Source: Rotaria sp. Silwood1 (lineage: Eukaryota > Rotifera > Eurotatoria > Philodinida > Philodinidae). Taken from it: a stretch of 64,000 bases of DNA. The notes under the pieces are model-generated. The model worked only from the letters and a program-made list of their open reading frames with translations, was not told the origin of the DNA and ran no database searches. This document shows positions 35,229-47,456 of this stretch, one piece after another; within the stretch, counting starts at the first letter, position 1, and every line of letters begins with the position of its first letter. The translations under genes and the position numbers were made by a program. The stretch lies in contig CAJNOP010000004.1 in NCBI GenBank assembly GCA_905250075.1, forward strand, positions 5,201,356-5,265,355, given 5' to 3'.

Positions 35229-35665
35229 ATAACAAATCATAATGAATTACAATATTGTATCAACAGCTTTCTATTCAAAGTCAAATGATATCAAAATTGG
35301 TCGATAATATTAATGCTGAAATAGTTCTTGGTACAATACAAAATTGACGTAAATGTGCTCAATGACTTGGCTATATACTTGTTTGTATGTTCGAATGATA
35401 AAAGGATCACAATTATATGGTGTTTACAATAAATCATTATTAGTTAATAAATATTTATTACAACGACGTTTGGATTCAATACCTTCCGCTGTTATACAAT
35501 CAAATAAATTACATTTAATATGTTATGATCATTTACTCAGTCATTATTATTGTACACATGATACAATTTCTATGTCTAATCAATTGTTTAAACTAATATT
35601 AAGTGAAATAGATTTATTTCGTATATTCTCATTATAATCTGAATTTCGTCATATAACGTACGCTA
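35229..35665 (+). pseudogene. Decayed fragment of U5 snRNP helicase Brr2 (SNRNP200)
   Basis: Reading the plus strand across frames gives segments that line up in order with the end of the first helicase cassette and start of the first Sec63 region of Brr2: an ITNHNELQYC piece, then (after a frameshift) SIQSQMISKL and NAEIVLGTIQN, LGYI, QRRLDSI, LLSHYYCTHDT, a NQLFKL piece, LSEIDLFRIFSL and, past a stop, SEFRHIT. The functional helicase has the same motifs in this order. Here there are in-frame stops (two TGA codons where Trp or other residues are expected near 35345-35365, and TAA at 35635-35637) and at least one frameshift. Most of the more than 2000-residue protein is absent, so it is a partial, dead copy. 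The 94-codon ORF at 35353-35637 is part of it. Confidence 0.75.
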
Positions 35666-36927
35666 GACTCTATCAATTCGCCACATATGTTTCGTGCCGA
35701 CAGACATAGAAAGCAATATTTTTCACGGCAAGGTCCTATTCCGTGACGAGCCATCGGCTCTGCTACTGCCTAATGGATCTTGTATTACAAGTCTGATATT
35801 TGTAACAATGAAGATCTATTTATTTGGATTCTTTGAATTCGAATAGATATGCCCTCTCATGAGTCCGTTAACCCTTTCGCGATGATTCGATTTTCATAGG
35901 ATATAGTGTGACTCACCGATGGATCATATCACTGTGAGTGGTTTAAATATCTATCGTAAAATATATATAATCTAGTGACACATTCCATTGAACTACGGCT
36001 CTCTATAATCAATTCAATAATCAATTTTTATTTTCGTTGTGGAAATCGGATGAGTGTAAATAAAAAGAACATATTCAAAATCTCTCATAGTTATCGATTT
36101 AAAATGTGTAATTAATTTTTTTTTAATCTGATATTAGGATCTTAATGTCTAGGTGAGTATGACTCTTTTTTCAGTGTGCAACTTCCTTTTACGGCCACAA
36201 TTAGGTCACGTTTCGTCGAAAAATTAAATTGTAATGATAAGAAGGAGAATAGGTTATTCTCTATGCTTATATATATTTAAAGACGTTAAATCAATGATAA
36301 TATCTGATTGTTCTCAATGAATTTTTCAAAAAATTATTAGAGAACTATATCAGATACACATACAAAGATGAGTGGGTTATGAATCTTGTTGCAATGAAGC
36401 TAATACACATACTCATATCGACATCCTCAGTGAGTTTCTAATTTTCATCTCATATATATACATATCTCATAATAACAAATTATCAGCAAAGTTAAGTTGA
36501 TTTTAGTTGGTTTCTTTAGAAAAAATTGTTTAAAGCAATCAATGCAATGAAGCTAGTTGCTTCGAATCTGTTTTTTGTGCATTATAATTTAACTTTTCGA
36601 CAGAACGGAAATTTACCACAATAGACATGTACAAGTAGAATGATCCATTTTATTGTTCTAAATTATTCATGTTTTGGATTCTAACTTATAGATATAAACA
36701 TTGAACATTTATTGATAAAATAATTAAAATAAAAAACAAAAACAAATAAAATAAATGATTCTAATGAAATAACAATATACTTTTACTTTTTTTTATTATT
36801 CACTAAAAATATGACTGAATATTAGTTCGAAGACAATGAAAGTTTGTTCGTTTTGGAGTTTGAATGTTTTCTTGAACTCTTCCTACCGTACACGTATACA
36901 CAGGGTTGTAATAGCTACAGCTAAAAA

Positions 36928-37272
36928 TTAAATAACCCAATTTATTAAATAGGGATATTTAGTTGTAGTTAAGAAAATTACTATACTTGGTAAACCACCT
37001 TTTATATAAATACTAATTAGAATAACAATATTTTGAAGAACTTCAAGATCACATTTATTATAATTGTTTGATTTATTAATAGTTGTAAAATTTCTATTCA
37101 TTTTCTTAATTCGATGATAATCGTAATCAATAATAGTACGATGTACAAGGCAAAAATAGTACAGACTACGTGTAATGTATTTTTCATTTGTATAAAGTAG
37201 AGTTTTTAAGGATAATAAAGAATATCTTTTGTTATAACAGCAGATGATGTAATTATGAGAACTATAAACCAT
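36928..37272 (-). pseudogene. Possible relic of a seven-helix receptor (GPCR-like)
   Basis: The 114-codon frame ends with a hydrophilic segment followed by VLQNIVILISIYIKGGLPSI, which resembles the TM6 region of the many rhodopsin-like orphan receptors in bdelloids. The rest is hydrophobic but lacks DRY-like and NPxxY-like motifs, and no adjoining exons restore a complete receptor. It may be chance in AT-rich DNA. Confidence 0.22.
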
Positions 37273-37279
37273 TTAATAA

Positions 37280-39220
37280 TAATACGAATATAATGTGTTT
37301 CAAATGTAATTAACTATCGATACTTAGCTAAAAGAACACAAAAAAAAATCACGATATTACTTGTAACATATAAGAATGTAATAGTCCTGCAATACTAATA
37401 TAACCAAAATAGGCTCGCCATCAACAACTAATATCACTTGTTTTTCCATTATTATAGTACTTGTTTATGATATCTATAGAAATGTCACTAACACAGAAAT
37501 ATAATTGTTTTACTCATAAATAAATACGAAAAAAAGGAAAATATATAGTTGAGTTAAGTTAATAGACAAACTTATCATTTACAAGTAGACATGACTGTTT
37601 AGTTTTCTTTATCTCATTAAAAAAAAATGTACAAGAAGAAAAAGATAACCAAAAATAATAATAAAAAAGATACCTATTATTACGGAGAGATTATCTACTT
37701 GATAGCTCACTAACTGGCTAAAAAAGTCATGAATTCAACCTGAATGAAGAAGCGTACGTTTTCAAAAACAGAAAGTTATTGCCTGAATAAGTTTCTCGAT
37801 AAAAGCTATAAAATGGCAAGTAATGATATCTTCTCAAAAAATACTCTTAAGAAATAATGAATAAAGGATATCTGATCATTTGATATTTTCATTTGTTCTC
37901 ACAAATATGTTCGGATTTGCTTAACTATCTAAAACTTCGATAGTTACATTTTAAATATCTAATAAAAGCAGATGTTACTTCTATCGTTGATGAATGATGA
38001 GTTTTCAATTGTTTTACTTTTTCATTATTATGATCGATTTTCTGCTTTGTTTCTCTGAATATGTTATAGATTATAGAAGAAAACTCTGACATTTATTATG
38101 TTCTTCATTCTAAATGACAAAGTTCATCAAGAGATTTAAAAAAAAACCTTGTTAATTGTCTCTCCGATAGATTATCATTTTGATTGCTTTAGTAGTTTGT
38201 ATCTATGTTAGAATGAATATGACAGTCAGCATTATTTCACATTTTATCAACAAGTTCTGAAAAGCGTCTTAAACATTTTGTTATTAACAAACTAATCATA
38301 CAATGTATTTCAAATATAATTTTGTTATTCGATAAAACGACTTTGCTTCACCGTTTAAGATTAAATCCTTGTTCACAGCATCTGATTTCTTCTCTACAAT
38401 AATACTCATTGATCAATTAATTAATTTATAATCATATTTTATTTCTTTATACATCTAATAAAAGTTTTTTTTTCAATATATTTATAAACAGTTATTGAAT
38501 TAATTCACAATTTTATCCATTTACCAAACAGAATAAAAAAGAAAAAGAGTTGGTCATTGGATAAAGAAAATATATGGTCAAACGTGACAGTCTAGCTTTT
38601 CCTCTCTCTACAAAGTAGATTAAAGAACATAATATTTCTTCTTACGTGAATTTTTGTATGACTAATATAACTTGTATAAGTTAACAAAACACAAAAGAAA
38701 ATTATTTCGTTTTTGTTCGCCATTGAAAACAATCTATACCAAAAATAGGAGATAACTGATTGTCCAACACAATTACTATCAAAAGTTTTTCTTGTCTTTT
38801 TTGTCTTCAGATTTTTGTCGTTGATAATCAAACAAAGGATTCATTCTATATAATAGACAATTTTCTCTCTTCTTATATCTTGATTATATTTCTGAAATTT
38901 GAAAAGAATTAAAGTTGCAGCTAAAATCAATAAATTTGTTCAAAGAATGATTGAAAAATAAAATCTAAAAGCTAATTAAACTATATAGGGCATAAATATT
39001 GAAAATTATTTTAATAATTGTTTAGTTTCTTTCAGTAGTTAATTCTGAATTGTGATCGTTTAGTATTTTATAGTACTATTGATAGTCTAATATCTCTTGC
39101 CAATAGCTTTTAAAAATAAACACTCATCAAAAAGTAATTCTTAGTTAAATGTACAATAAATTTTGAATTTCTTAAAAAATAAAAATGTATCTAACTTTAC
39201 TTCTTTTATTAGATATGACA
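37280..39220. other. Gene-free AT-rich intergenic stretch
   Basis: I find no supported gene, repeat array or RNA here. The frame at 38592-38831 (minus) has chance composition. Confidence 0.5.
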
Positions 39221-40140
39221 GAACCAAAACGAACTCGAGAGAATTCAACAAATGGTCAAGAAAAACAGCGTCAATAAATTTTTATTTCCGTTAATCAAAA
39301 AAATCATTTTAATATTATAGAACGATTCGAAACCGACGATGATGATAATCTTGATATTGACAAGTATTCCATCATGTTTGAGATGGTAAAAACCAATTCC
39401 TTATCGAGCTGCTCATTTATATTGCTTGTTGAAGAATTAAATAGACAAATAATGGCATATCTTTCGCATTAGAGGTTGTTCAAATAACAAGTCAAGAGGG
39501 GAATAGGAGGAGAGGAGAGAGAGCTGCAGGATATGATGATATCATCATTAGAAAAAAATTTAAAATCTGTGTGCCTACTCATACCAGAAAAGTAGCAGCT
39601 AGGAGATGTTTTTCTGATGTGGGTGTGGAGTGCAGGTGTGGAGTGTGAGTGTGAATGACAAAAAGATTTACAACCTTACCAACATCCACACCGACAGGCA
39701 CGCTCACACCCACACACTCCCGTTCGCATGTCAAAGAGGAGAGATCCTTGTAAAAAAATGTTTCAGTCTAGTGGTTTCCTCACAATCGATTGTGAAGACC
39801 TAAATAATTAGTGCATCTTTTGGAACAATTGGAGCTTCATGGAATGTGATAGGTCACCTTCCTGAATCATTTCCATTTTTGTTAGTGACTTTTTTCAATT
39901 AGTTTCTATCACTATTGAAAAATATTGTGTTCCAGAAAAGCTAAACGTTCATCATGATAGTTTTAGAATTCTTATAAATTCTGATTCAGTTTTGCACGAA
40001 GAATCCGAATGTGACATCAAATTTTCTAGTGGATGAAATATGACAGAATTATAGAATCTCCCAAATGAAAGATGTTATCTGAAAATTGAAAAGTTGTACA
40101 AAATGGAAAGTGAGACGTTTTTAGTATTCAAGCTATACCG
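39215..40140 (+). pseudogene. Decayed protein-coding relic of unknown family
   Basis: An acceptor-like TTAG is followed by ATGACAGAACC (MTEPKRTRENST), and pieces of plausible coding sequence follow in shifting frames: NIIERFETDDDDNLDIDKY, SFILLVEELN, ASFGTIGASWNVIGHLPES and VPEKLNVHHDSFRILINSD. Stops and frameshifts separate them. The composition is that of a real protein rather than random AT-rich DNA, but I do not recognise the family. A GT-rich insertion (39600-39730) splits the relic. Confidence 0.35.
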
Positions 40141-40719
40141 CTACTAACGAACAATATCTCGAAAATTTGGACATCAAAATGATCAGTCATTGGAGCTCTA
40201 CAAACTCTAAGAGTTTTATTAAATTTGGAGATAGTCCCCAGATGGATCAGGAGAGATTCGACGAATATTACCTGTTGCAAGGTTGCAGGCGATCGTATTA
40301 CTGAGGCTAGGACAGCAATGACGTGTTGTTTTTCGCATCCTCATCGTATAAGAAGCAGTATTCTTGCGAATTTTTTGAGGATGAGTGGATTAGTGAATGT
40401 GAAAGTCAATGTCGATTAATGATGGGTGAAACAAAGAGTTACATCTCACCTGCGAATCACTCGCACCATCATATAGTCTCTTAGCAACATACACAGACTA
40501 GTGATGTAAAATAAAAGACAATGAATGGAATCGCACAATGATGTTCGATAAACAATTCAAACTACATATAGGTAATTTCAAGTGATGTCGTAAAGAATAG
40601 CTGACAGCTTTATTCAATATAGAAAGGATCCCAGAAAATTTTACGAGTTACTGGAAATTTCTATGTATTATTTATAGATTTTATTTGATCAGTGCTGTTG
40701 TTCGATAAGTAGTTTATGC

Positions 40720-42255
40720 TCACGAAATTTTCTTCATCCACGACAGACTTTTTGTGCTGAAGGGCGACTCGAATTCTTGACCACTTGTAACTAATTCTAC
40801 AAGATATGCCCACATTTCAATTGCTTGCTTTTGCGTGTCGCTGTCCTGTATTCAACAAATACAATTAACGTCAAAAGACAAAAGATACTCATACTCACCC
40901 AACACCACTGTTGGAAAGATCTATTTGACCAAAGGTCAGGACTAACACATCCTTTATTGATATTGATGAGTATCTCATCTCGCTCTTGTTGTTTTTCACC
41001 ATCGTGAAGATGCAAAACTTGACGAGTTTTATTTACAGACATCTGTACTGTTTCAGCTCGTTCTTTGCGTACGAGCTCATATACCTTTAGTGCTGTTTGA
41101 ATTTGTTCGATGCTATCAATCATAGCGAGAGAAGCTGCCAAAACAGCTCCATCTTCAACAGTTTGAGCAGCACCCTGAGCGACATATGGTAGCATTGGAT
41201 GAGCCGCATCTCCCATTAGTGCCACTTTACCTTCGATCCATCTAGGTAATGATGCATGATCACATAATTTCCATTCTAAAACTTCTCCCTCAGGAACTAA
41301 GTCGAGTAACTTTTTGACACGTGTGTTCCATTTTTCATAAAACTTAATCATTTCCATCTTATCACCCTTCTTCGTCCACGATTCTTCGGTACCAACATTG
41401 TCAGGATGTAGTAGAACCAAATTTAGAAGATGATGATTTCTAATAGGATAGTCCATGATGTGTCCATCCGGTCCTATCCAGCGCCATCCAACTGAATTCT
41501 CCAACACTTCAATTAGACTAGGATCTTTGCTGTCATATATCTTTTCAGCAGAAACAATCATCCTCCATGCAGCATCACCTGTCTCTCTAAGTCGGTCCAC
41601 TTGACCATGGAGTGCCAACATTATTTTCCGAATTGTCGACTTGACACCGTCAGCCACTATTACTACATCACTTCGCAGCCATTCGGAGCAATCCTTGACC
41701 TTAATTCGAGCATTCTCGAAATCAATATCATCGATATACGATCCCGTTTGAATTCGGGCACCATAATCCTCTGTTCCTCTTTTCAAGACTCTTTGAAGAT
41801 CAGCGCGGTGTGCAACCCAGATGGGAGCTCCGTATGTCTGCTCGACATCGGTCATAGATACTCGGACAAGCAGGCACTACTTGAGGTCGCAATAGATCCA
41901 GAATTCTCCATCGATGTAGAAGTCGAGACATATTAGGACCAATTTGTATACCTGCACCAACCTTTTGCAATAAAGCAAACAATGATTGTGACTCTGTTAA
42001 TGAGAATTGAAATAAAAAAGCAAACACTAACTTCTGTAAGTTCAGCAGTAGATTCGTATACGATAACCTTCATACCAGCCTGGACACAGGCCTATGTCAA
42101 AGTCGACAAAATCATCATAATCAATTGAATCTATTTGTAATCAAAAATAGTAATATCAAGTGGCTTACTGTAGCAGCAGCAAGACCGCCAATACCAGCGC
42201 TGACAATAGCAACATTGAGCGGTATTTTTGCTTTAACATTATCGATTGACACCAT
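40720..42255 (-). CDS. FAD-dependent monooxygenase, salicylate hydroxylase-like (apparent internal lesion)
   Basis: Group A flavin monooxygenase that would hydroxylate an aromatic or similar substrate with NAD(P)H and O2. Exons (minus): 42255-42169, 42091-42032, 41961-40899 and 40845-40720. Motifs: N-terminal FAD fold AIVSAGIGGLAAAT, in which the first Gly of GxGxxG is Ser; GAGIQIGPN; HRADLQRVL; the DG motif DVVIVADGVKS; and the GD motif VALMGDAAHPMLPYVAQGAAQ. The family C-terminal PDLW...FQQWCW runs across the last 53-nt intron into DSDTQKQAIEMWAYL. Near 41855-41890 the upstream frame (after LLRPQVV) and the downstream frame (VSMTDVEQTYGAPIW) do not join, and a stretch usually present seems to be missing. 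So the copy has a frameshift with a small deletion, or the assembly has an error. Base composition is visibly less AT-rich than its neighbours. The best relatives I know are fungal and bacterial, which suggests horizontal acquisition. Confidence 0.8.
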
Positions 42256-43312
42256 TCACGATGTTTACCTATTGGATTCGTGACAATATCTGGAAAATTG
42301 AGTTTTATCACATAACGAAATTTGAAACAACTGTGGATGGTGAATGAAGAACACGACAATTCCTATCAGTTGAATTTAACAAAACTATTCAAAAAGATGA
42401 GATTGCATAGTTATTTCTCATTATATTTATTCAAAAAATAAAACCTTGACAATTTTCAGTTATCAAATGTCATGTGAAGAGAGCTAGTCAATTTGATACT
42501 TAATATATCAAAGTTAACGCAGATGCTCAACGATGATCTAAATCAAACGTAGCTGATATAATTTAAAATAAATTGATAAATTGGATAGATGAGTGTTTAT
42601 TAAAGTTGCGACTGCAATTAGCTCACTTTATTATCCTTCACCCTTACTGTCAATTCATCATCTTGTTCACTTGTCACATCACTGTTTATGTTGTTCCCAA
42701 GTCTTGGGTTAACTATTAGAATGAACGATAAGAGAATAGATAAATAAATGTTGAAAAATTATTAGATGTCTTATGATTTATATGCTAAATTTGTGCTTTC
42801 TTACTTGTTTATGTATATCTTTTTTTTTTAAAGTTATTATTCATCATCTGAATATTCATTTGTCTCTTTTTTGAATAAGATCAAATATTCATTCTTGTGA
42901 CAGAATGCATCAACTTTTATTTCCTTCAACATGATTCTTTTGTTCGGCCCAGCCAATACATAAGGATTATATTTTCCAATAGGCCGTTTACTTGTTTTTC
43001 TTTCTCAACCTGTCTCTTGTCCTGCGATAAAGTTTGAGTTACTGTAATCCTGAAATTTGTCACTATTTATTTGCTCGAATGATTTCAATCATGATTTCGT
43101 TTGTTGAAATATATTTTCGTATAAAACTCTGCATATGCATAGATACACACAAACAAACACATACACTAGTATTAAAAATGACATATTATCGTTTCAAACG
43201 ATCTAATTTACAATAATGATCAAGACCAGACAACGAGAAGAGAAATTTTGTTTTTTTTTTAAATAAACATGAAAAAAAACTATTGTTGTAGTCACTGTAT
43301 TTTTCATTTTGT
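42256..43312. other. Intergenic region between the monooxygenase and SLC25A46
   Basis: It contains the monooxygenase 5' flank and the SLC25A46 3' flank. I see no further gene; the 43034-43216 and 42165-42359 frames are chance or shadow. Confidence 0.5.
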
Positions 43313-45311
43313 TTAATTAGATTCATTTATATATTGTTGTGGTTCTTGTTGTTGTTTTGATATAACATAATGATGAAATTTACTTAATTCACTTGTATTT
43401 TGTGTATAAATAATAGCTAATCGTTCAATAAGAATTTTTAAACAATATGCACTTGTATAAATTAAACCAAATTTAAGCATTAAAAAGCCAATACCTTTAA
43501 AAAATCCACGTCCCCATTTTCCTTCAGTTTCAATTATTGTTCGACAACAATCAACCAAACCTAAATAACGTGTATTTATTGGAATACAACCAACATTTGT
43601 TGTATCAAGATTATCAACAATTGTTCGTGTTCCTTGTACAAATAAACGATTAAGTATAGTTTCATATGGATAAAGTAAAAAATTTGATAGAAATACAGAT
43701 AATATATTTGCTTCTATACGTATAAATGAACGATCGATTAGATTTGGTATTGTATCAATTAATTGACATTCAATATCATCAATTGTTTCAAATTGTTTTT
43801 TATTTAAATTTACTAGTTGATCTTTTTTATGAAAATTTTCTTCTCGAAATCTTAAAAAATGATGATTTAGAAAATATTGTAATACATGTCGTCCAACAAA
43901 ATAAGGTAAACTTAATGATATAAGATACCATAATGGTAATGCACGTGCATAAAAACCAGTTTTAACTCCAAGTAAACGTTGAAATGGTTCAATAAAAATC
44001 GTTAATGGTGACCAATGATTAGCAATTGTTAAATCCGATTGAACAGATCGAAGAAGATGAACTGAATACATAGGAATAAGTAGAAATGAACTTATTGTTT
44101 TTAATACTATATGTTTTATTCTTAATGATACGTTATTTAATGGAGCTATTTCATCAATTAAATTATTTGATATTGTATCCAGTGTTGTTAATATAAGAGA
44201 ACTAAAACAACCTTTCCATAATACTCCACTTCCTTGTTGATATTTCATTGTATAAACCATTCGTATAGCAGATAATGGTGTTATATAGGCACGTGATGAT
44301 TCACTTTGAATTTGAGCTTGACGTCTAAAGAATTGTGTACAATAGAATCAATGAAAAATTCAGAAAATCGAATAATATTGTTCAAGATTCAAAGAAATTT
44401 GATATAGCACATAAATTCTAAACATTGCATTATTTTTGTTGGCTACACTTTATCACAAAAGATTTTTACAAAGCTGTTAGTGCCATTCATGCAGGATTAA
44501 AATGTAAAAAATTATATAGCAGTTGTTACTAATTACAGAGAGATTATTTCATGTTATCTTTTTTTGCAATATGTTTCTTCACTAACATTTTACTTAATTC
44601 TCTAATCAGAAAGCAGTTCATTTATTATAACGAAATATTATTGGTGTATGGGAGAAAAGCCAACTTATTACCACTATACATCAAAACTCATTTTAGATCA
44701 TGTTTATCTCAAATGTCTATCTTTTGATGAATATCTGTTATGAAAAACGAATTTATTTTTAGTATAGATGGAAATGATTTGCTATGTATCAGACAGATCC
44801 TATCTTTGATTTTGAACACATACCTTAATGTTTCAACTGAATAGAAAATAAGATTTTCAAGTACCCATTTACTAATATTAAGTGAAACATCAATATTATG
44901 TTGTAAATATTGTTGACGTCGAATATAATAATCATCAATTTGTTCCATTAAATTTGTTTCATCATCATTATTTAATACAAAATTTGTTTGTTCATTATCA
45001 TTTTTTTTAATTAAAGGACTCAATAAAAGGCTAGCTGGTGATGCCGGTAATTGTTGTATAAGACGTGTTGGACTCTGAAGAAATGATGGTAATGAAAGTT
45101 TTTGTGTTAATGATGATGATAAATTATCATTTGTAACATTTATTAATGAATTTTCCGATGGTGATGAACGTAACATTTCTTCAGCAATATGTGGTGGAAG
45201 ACGTGGTCGTTGAGAATTTAAAGGTGAATTGAGATTTAAATTTGGTGATAATGAAGAATGATTAGGTCGAAAACCCATACTAGTCTCTGGATAGAAATTC
45301 ATATCATTCAT
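43313..45311 (-). CDS. SLC25A46: Mitochondrial outer membrane carrier-like protein SLC25A46
   Basis: SLC25A46 is a degenerate mitochondrial carrier in the outer membrane that affects fission, cristae and lipid transfer. Two exons, 45311-44824 and 44324-43313, join in phase to 499 residues (human 418). The N-terminal 130 residues are Ser/Pro/Asn-rich and disordered. The carrier part starts near ISKWVLENLIFYSVETLRRQ and continues with a LWKGCF motif. The family signature LYPYETILNRL with VQGTRTIVDN and PINTRYLGLVDC follows, then FFKGIGFLM. PYETIL is the relic of the Px[DE]xx[KR] carrier motif. A Gln-rich tail ends the protein. The ATG directly follows a TTTATTCTAG acceptor motif, a candidate spliced-leader site. 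It is divergent to the next gene, with 153 bases between ATGs. Confidence 0.9.
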
Positions 45312-45464
45312 CTAGAATAAAAAGTTTTTTTTTTTTATTATCACAGCGCGTCTTTTTTTTTCTGTATCTAAGTTTCGAATTGTGTATTAAGCATAAATTT
45401 AATTTAAAATATTAAAAAAAGCAATAATCCTTATTTTTCCTCTTATTACATAAAAATAAAAAAG
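45312..45464. promoter_or_regulatory. Compact divergent promoter region
   Basis: Only 153 bases separate the start codons of SLC25A46 (minus) and the unknown gene (plus). Both promoters, or the upstream parts removed by trans-splicing, must be in or near it. It is poly-A/T rich, with AG at 45313-45312 (minus) adjoining the SLC25A46 ATG. Confidence 0.5.
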
Positions 45465-47260
45465 ATGACAACAGTATTTCGTTCATGTTTACCACAATTT
45501 TATTCTAATACAAATCAATCGATATCTAATGATAATTTATCAATTAGAACAAATTCAAATATATCACTTGATGATAATCATCCAATTGATTGTTCATCAA
45601 TAATATCAAATCAAAATCTTATGAAATCAAAAATAAAAAATACAACAAATTCATTTGATTCATTGTCAAAAAATGATTTATTATTATCATCTAAACAAAC
45701 TAGAATATCTCATATGAAAAACAATAATAATAAGAATAATACTAAAAAACGAGGTCCCTGTTATACACGTATTAATGAACAACAAAAACCATTATTAAAA
45801 CGTCTTGTTAGTACAATCTTTGGTGAACATAAATCTAATGATAATGAAAATGAAATTTTAACAATTAAAAAACAACGATCACAACGTAATTCAAAAAAAT
45901 CTACTCTTCCATCAAAATCAATCATAAAAAAACAATTCGAAGATAATGAAAAAACTCTACGTTCACTTGTTTCTCTTCTAACACAAATCGAATCAAATAT
46001 TCAATTAAAAACAACTCCTACATCTTCTATAAATATAATAACAAACGAAAATGAAAACAATAATCTTTCTATTGAAGAAAAACAACAATCTCGAAATAAT
46101 AATCGTATGGATGATACGTATGTTAAAATGAAATTTTAACAAAAACAAAAAAAAAAAAAACAATTCGTAACACTATTGTTTTTCTTCTTAGATGTTCATC
46201 TCATTCAAATGATAGTTATCATCATAAATCAAAAGTTAAACATAATCATCAACATTCATCAACATCGAAACGTTATATAAATAATCGATCAACAAAAAAA
46301 CATTATTGTAATAAAAAAAAACAATCCGAAGATAATATTCTTAGTTCTTCATCAGTTATATCTCATTATTCATTATCATCTACACCTATTATTCGACGAA
46401 AAATGATTGATAATCAACAACAAACTCAAATTCATCCAATAAAAATAAATATTGGAACATCAACACAATCTAATAATACAAATGATATCATCACATCAGA
46501 ACCATCATGGTTAGATGTTATGCGTGAAGATCAAACAACAATTAATGCATGGGCTCGTATTCGACGTCGACTTAAACCTAATCAACAAAAAGATATTCTT
46601 AAGTAAAGAAAAAAAAATTTCATAGTCATAAAAAAATATATAGAAATATGATTTCATTCAAACAATATTCCGAAAGATAAGGATTTTCTCATGAGTTAAT
46701 TTACCTCTGTTAGAATTCGAAACTCTTGCGCACTATTATACGTTTTGCGCTGTCAAAGTTTTGAATCGTTCTTCAAGAGAAAATCAGGATAAAACATTGC
46801 AACGAAGTCGAAACTATAGTAAATAAAGAATAGAAATTATTCTAGATAAGTTAACTAATCTTTAGTAGATAAATCTTTTTAATTAACAAATAGTATAATA
46901 CGAAATATCTGTTACAAAACTTAATAAAAAAAAATAATCAAACATATTCAAAAGAAATAACTAGTATCAAAAATAAAAAGCTCACCTACTACAATAGTAG
47001 AGTGTCTTGATTATCAAAACATTCTCATTTAGGTTAGATGGAATTATACTAACTCGAAGATCACATTCAAACATCGGATCGTTTTCATCATGGAAACGAC
47101 ATCTATATTATACAGTTTTCGTTAAAACTTCTTATCAAATCTATTTCATAAAAATTTATATTCCTTAACATTTTCTAATTAAAATATTTTTTATTCTAGA
47201 GCATTAATGATTATTTGTGCTAATCTATTCGAAGTACCTATTGAAAATAAACATGTATAG
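45465..47260 (+). CDS. Basic Asn/Ser/Lys-rich protein of unknown function
   Basis: Exons 45465-46117, 46192-46602 and 47200-47260 join in phase to about 374 residues. The protein is hydrophilic, rich in Asn, Ser, Lys and Gln, with KKRGPCYTRINEQQKPLLKR as a more ordered basic segment (residues about 101-120), a possible helix EKTLRSLVSLLTQIESNI, and a His-rich stretch. The C-terminal part SWLDVMREDQTTINAWARIR looks folded. An alternative reading ends at the TAA 46604-46606 right after the second exon. I prefer splicing from GTAAAG at 46603 to the AG at 47198-47199, because the added ALMIICANLFEVP end has protein-like composition. No family is recognised; nuclear localisation is only suggested by the basic clusters. 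Confidence 0.65.
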
Positions 47261-47456
47261 TCGACGGAATTGAATTTTATTTTTTCAATAACATATTAAT
47301 TATATTTTGTGAATGAAGGAATGAAACAAACAGACGAAACTGCATAGAAAAAAAAACCAAATGGCAAACAAAAATAGGAATGAGAGAAATTGCACTAATA
47401 AGTAAAGAAATTCAGATCAATAATAATAAGAATTGTTAGAAGGTTTGTCTACCATT

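Noticed and set aside
35867..36210. TTAACCCTTTCGCG and CTTTTACGGCC resembling the piggyBac-like termini
   Set aside because: No matching opposite terminus with TTAA was found, so no element could be delimited.
40797..40899. Apparent C-terminal transmembrane helix in the FAD monooxygenase open frame
   Set aside because: The hydrophobic stretch is a 53-nt GT-AG intron (40846-40898) read through; splicing restores a family-like C-terminus without a membrane helix.
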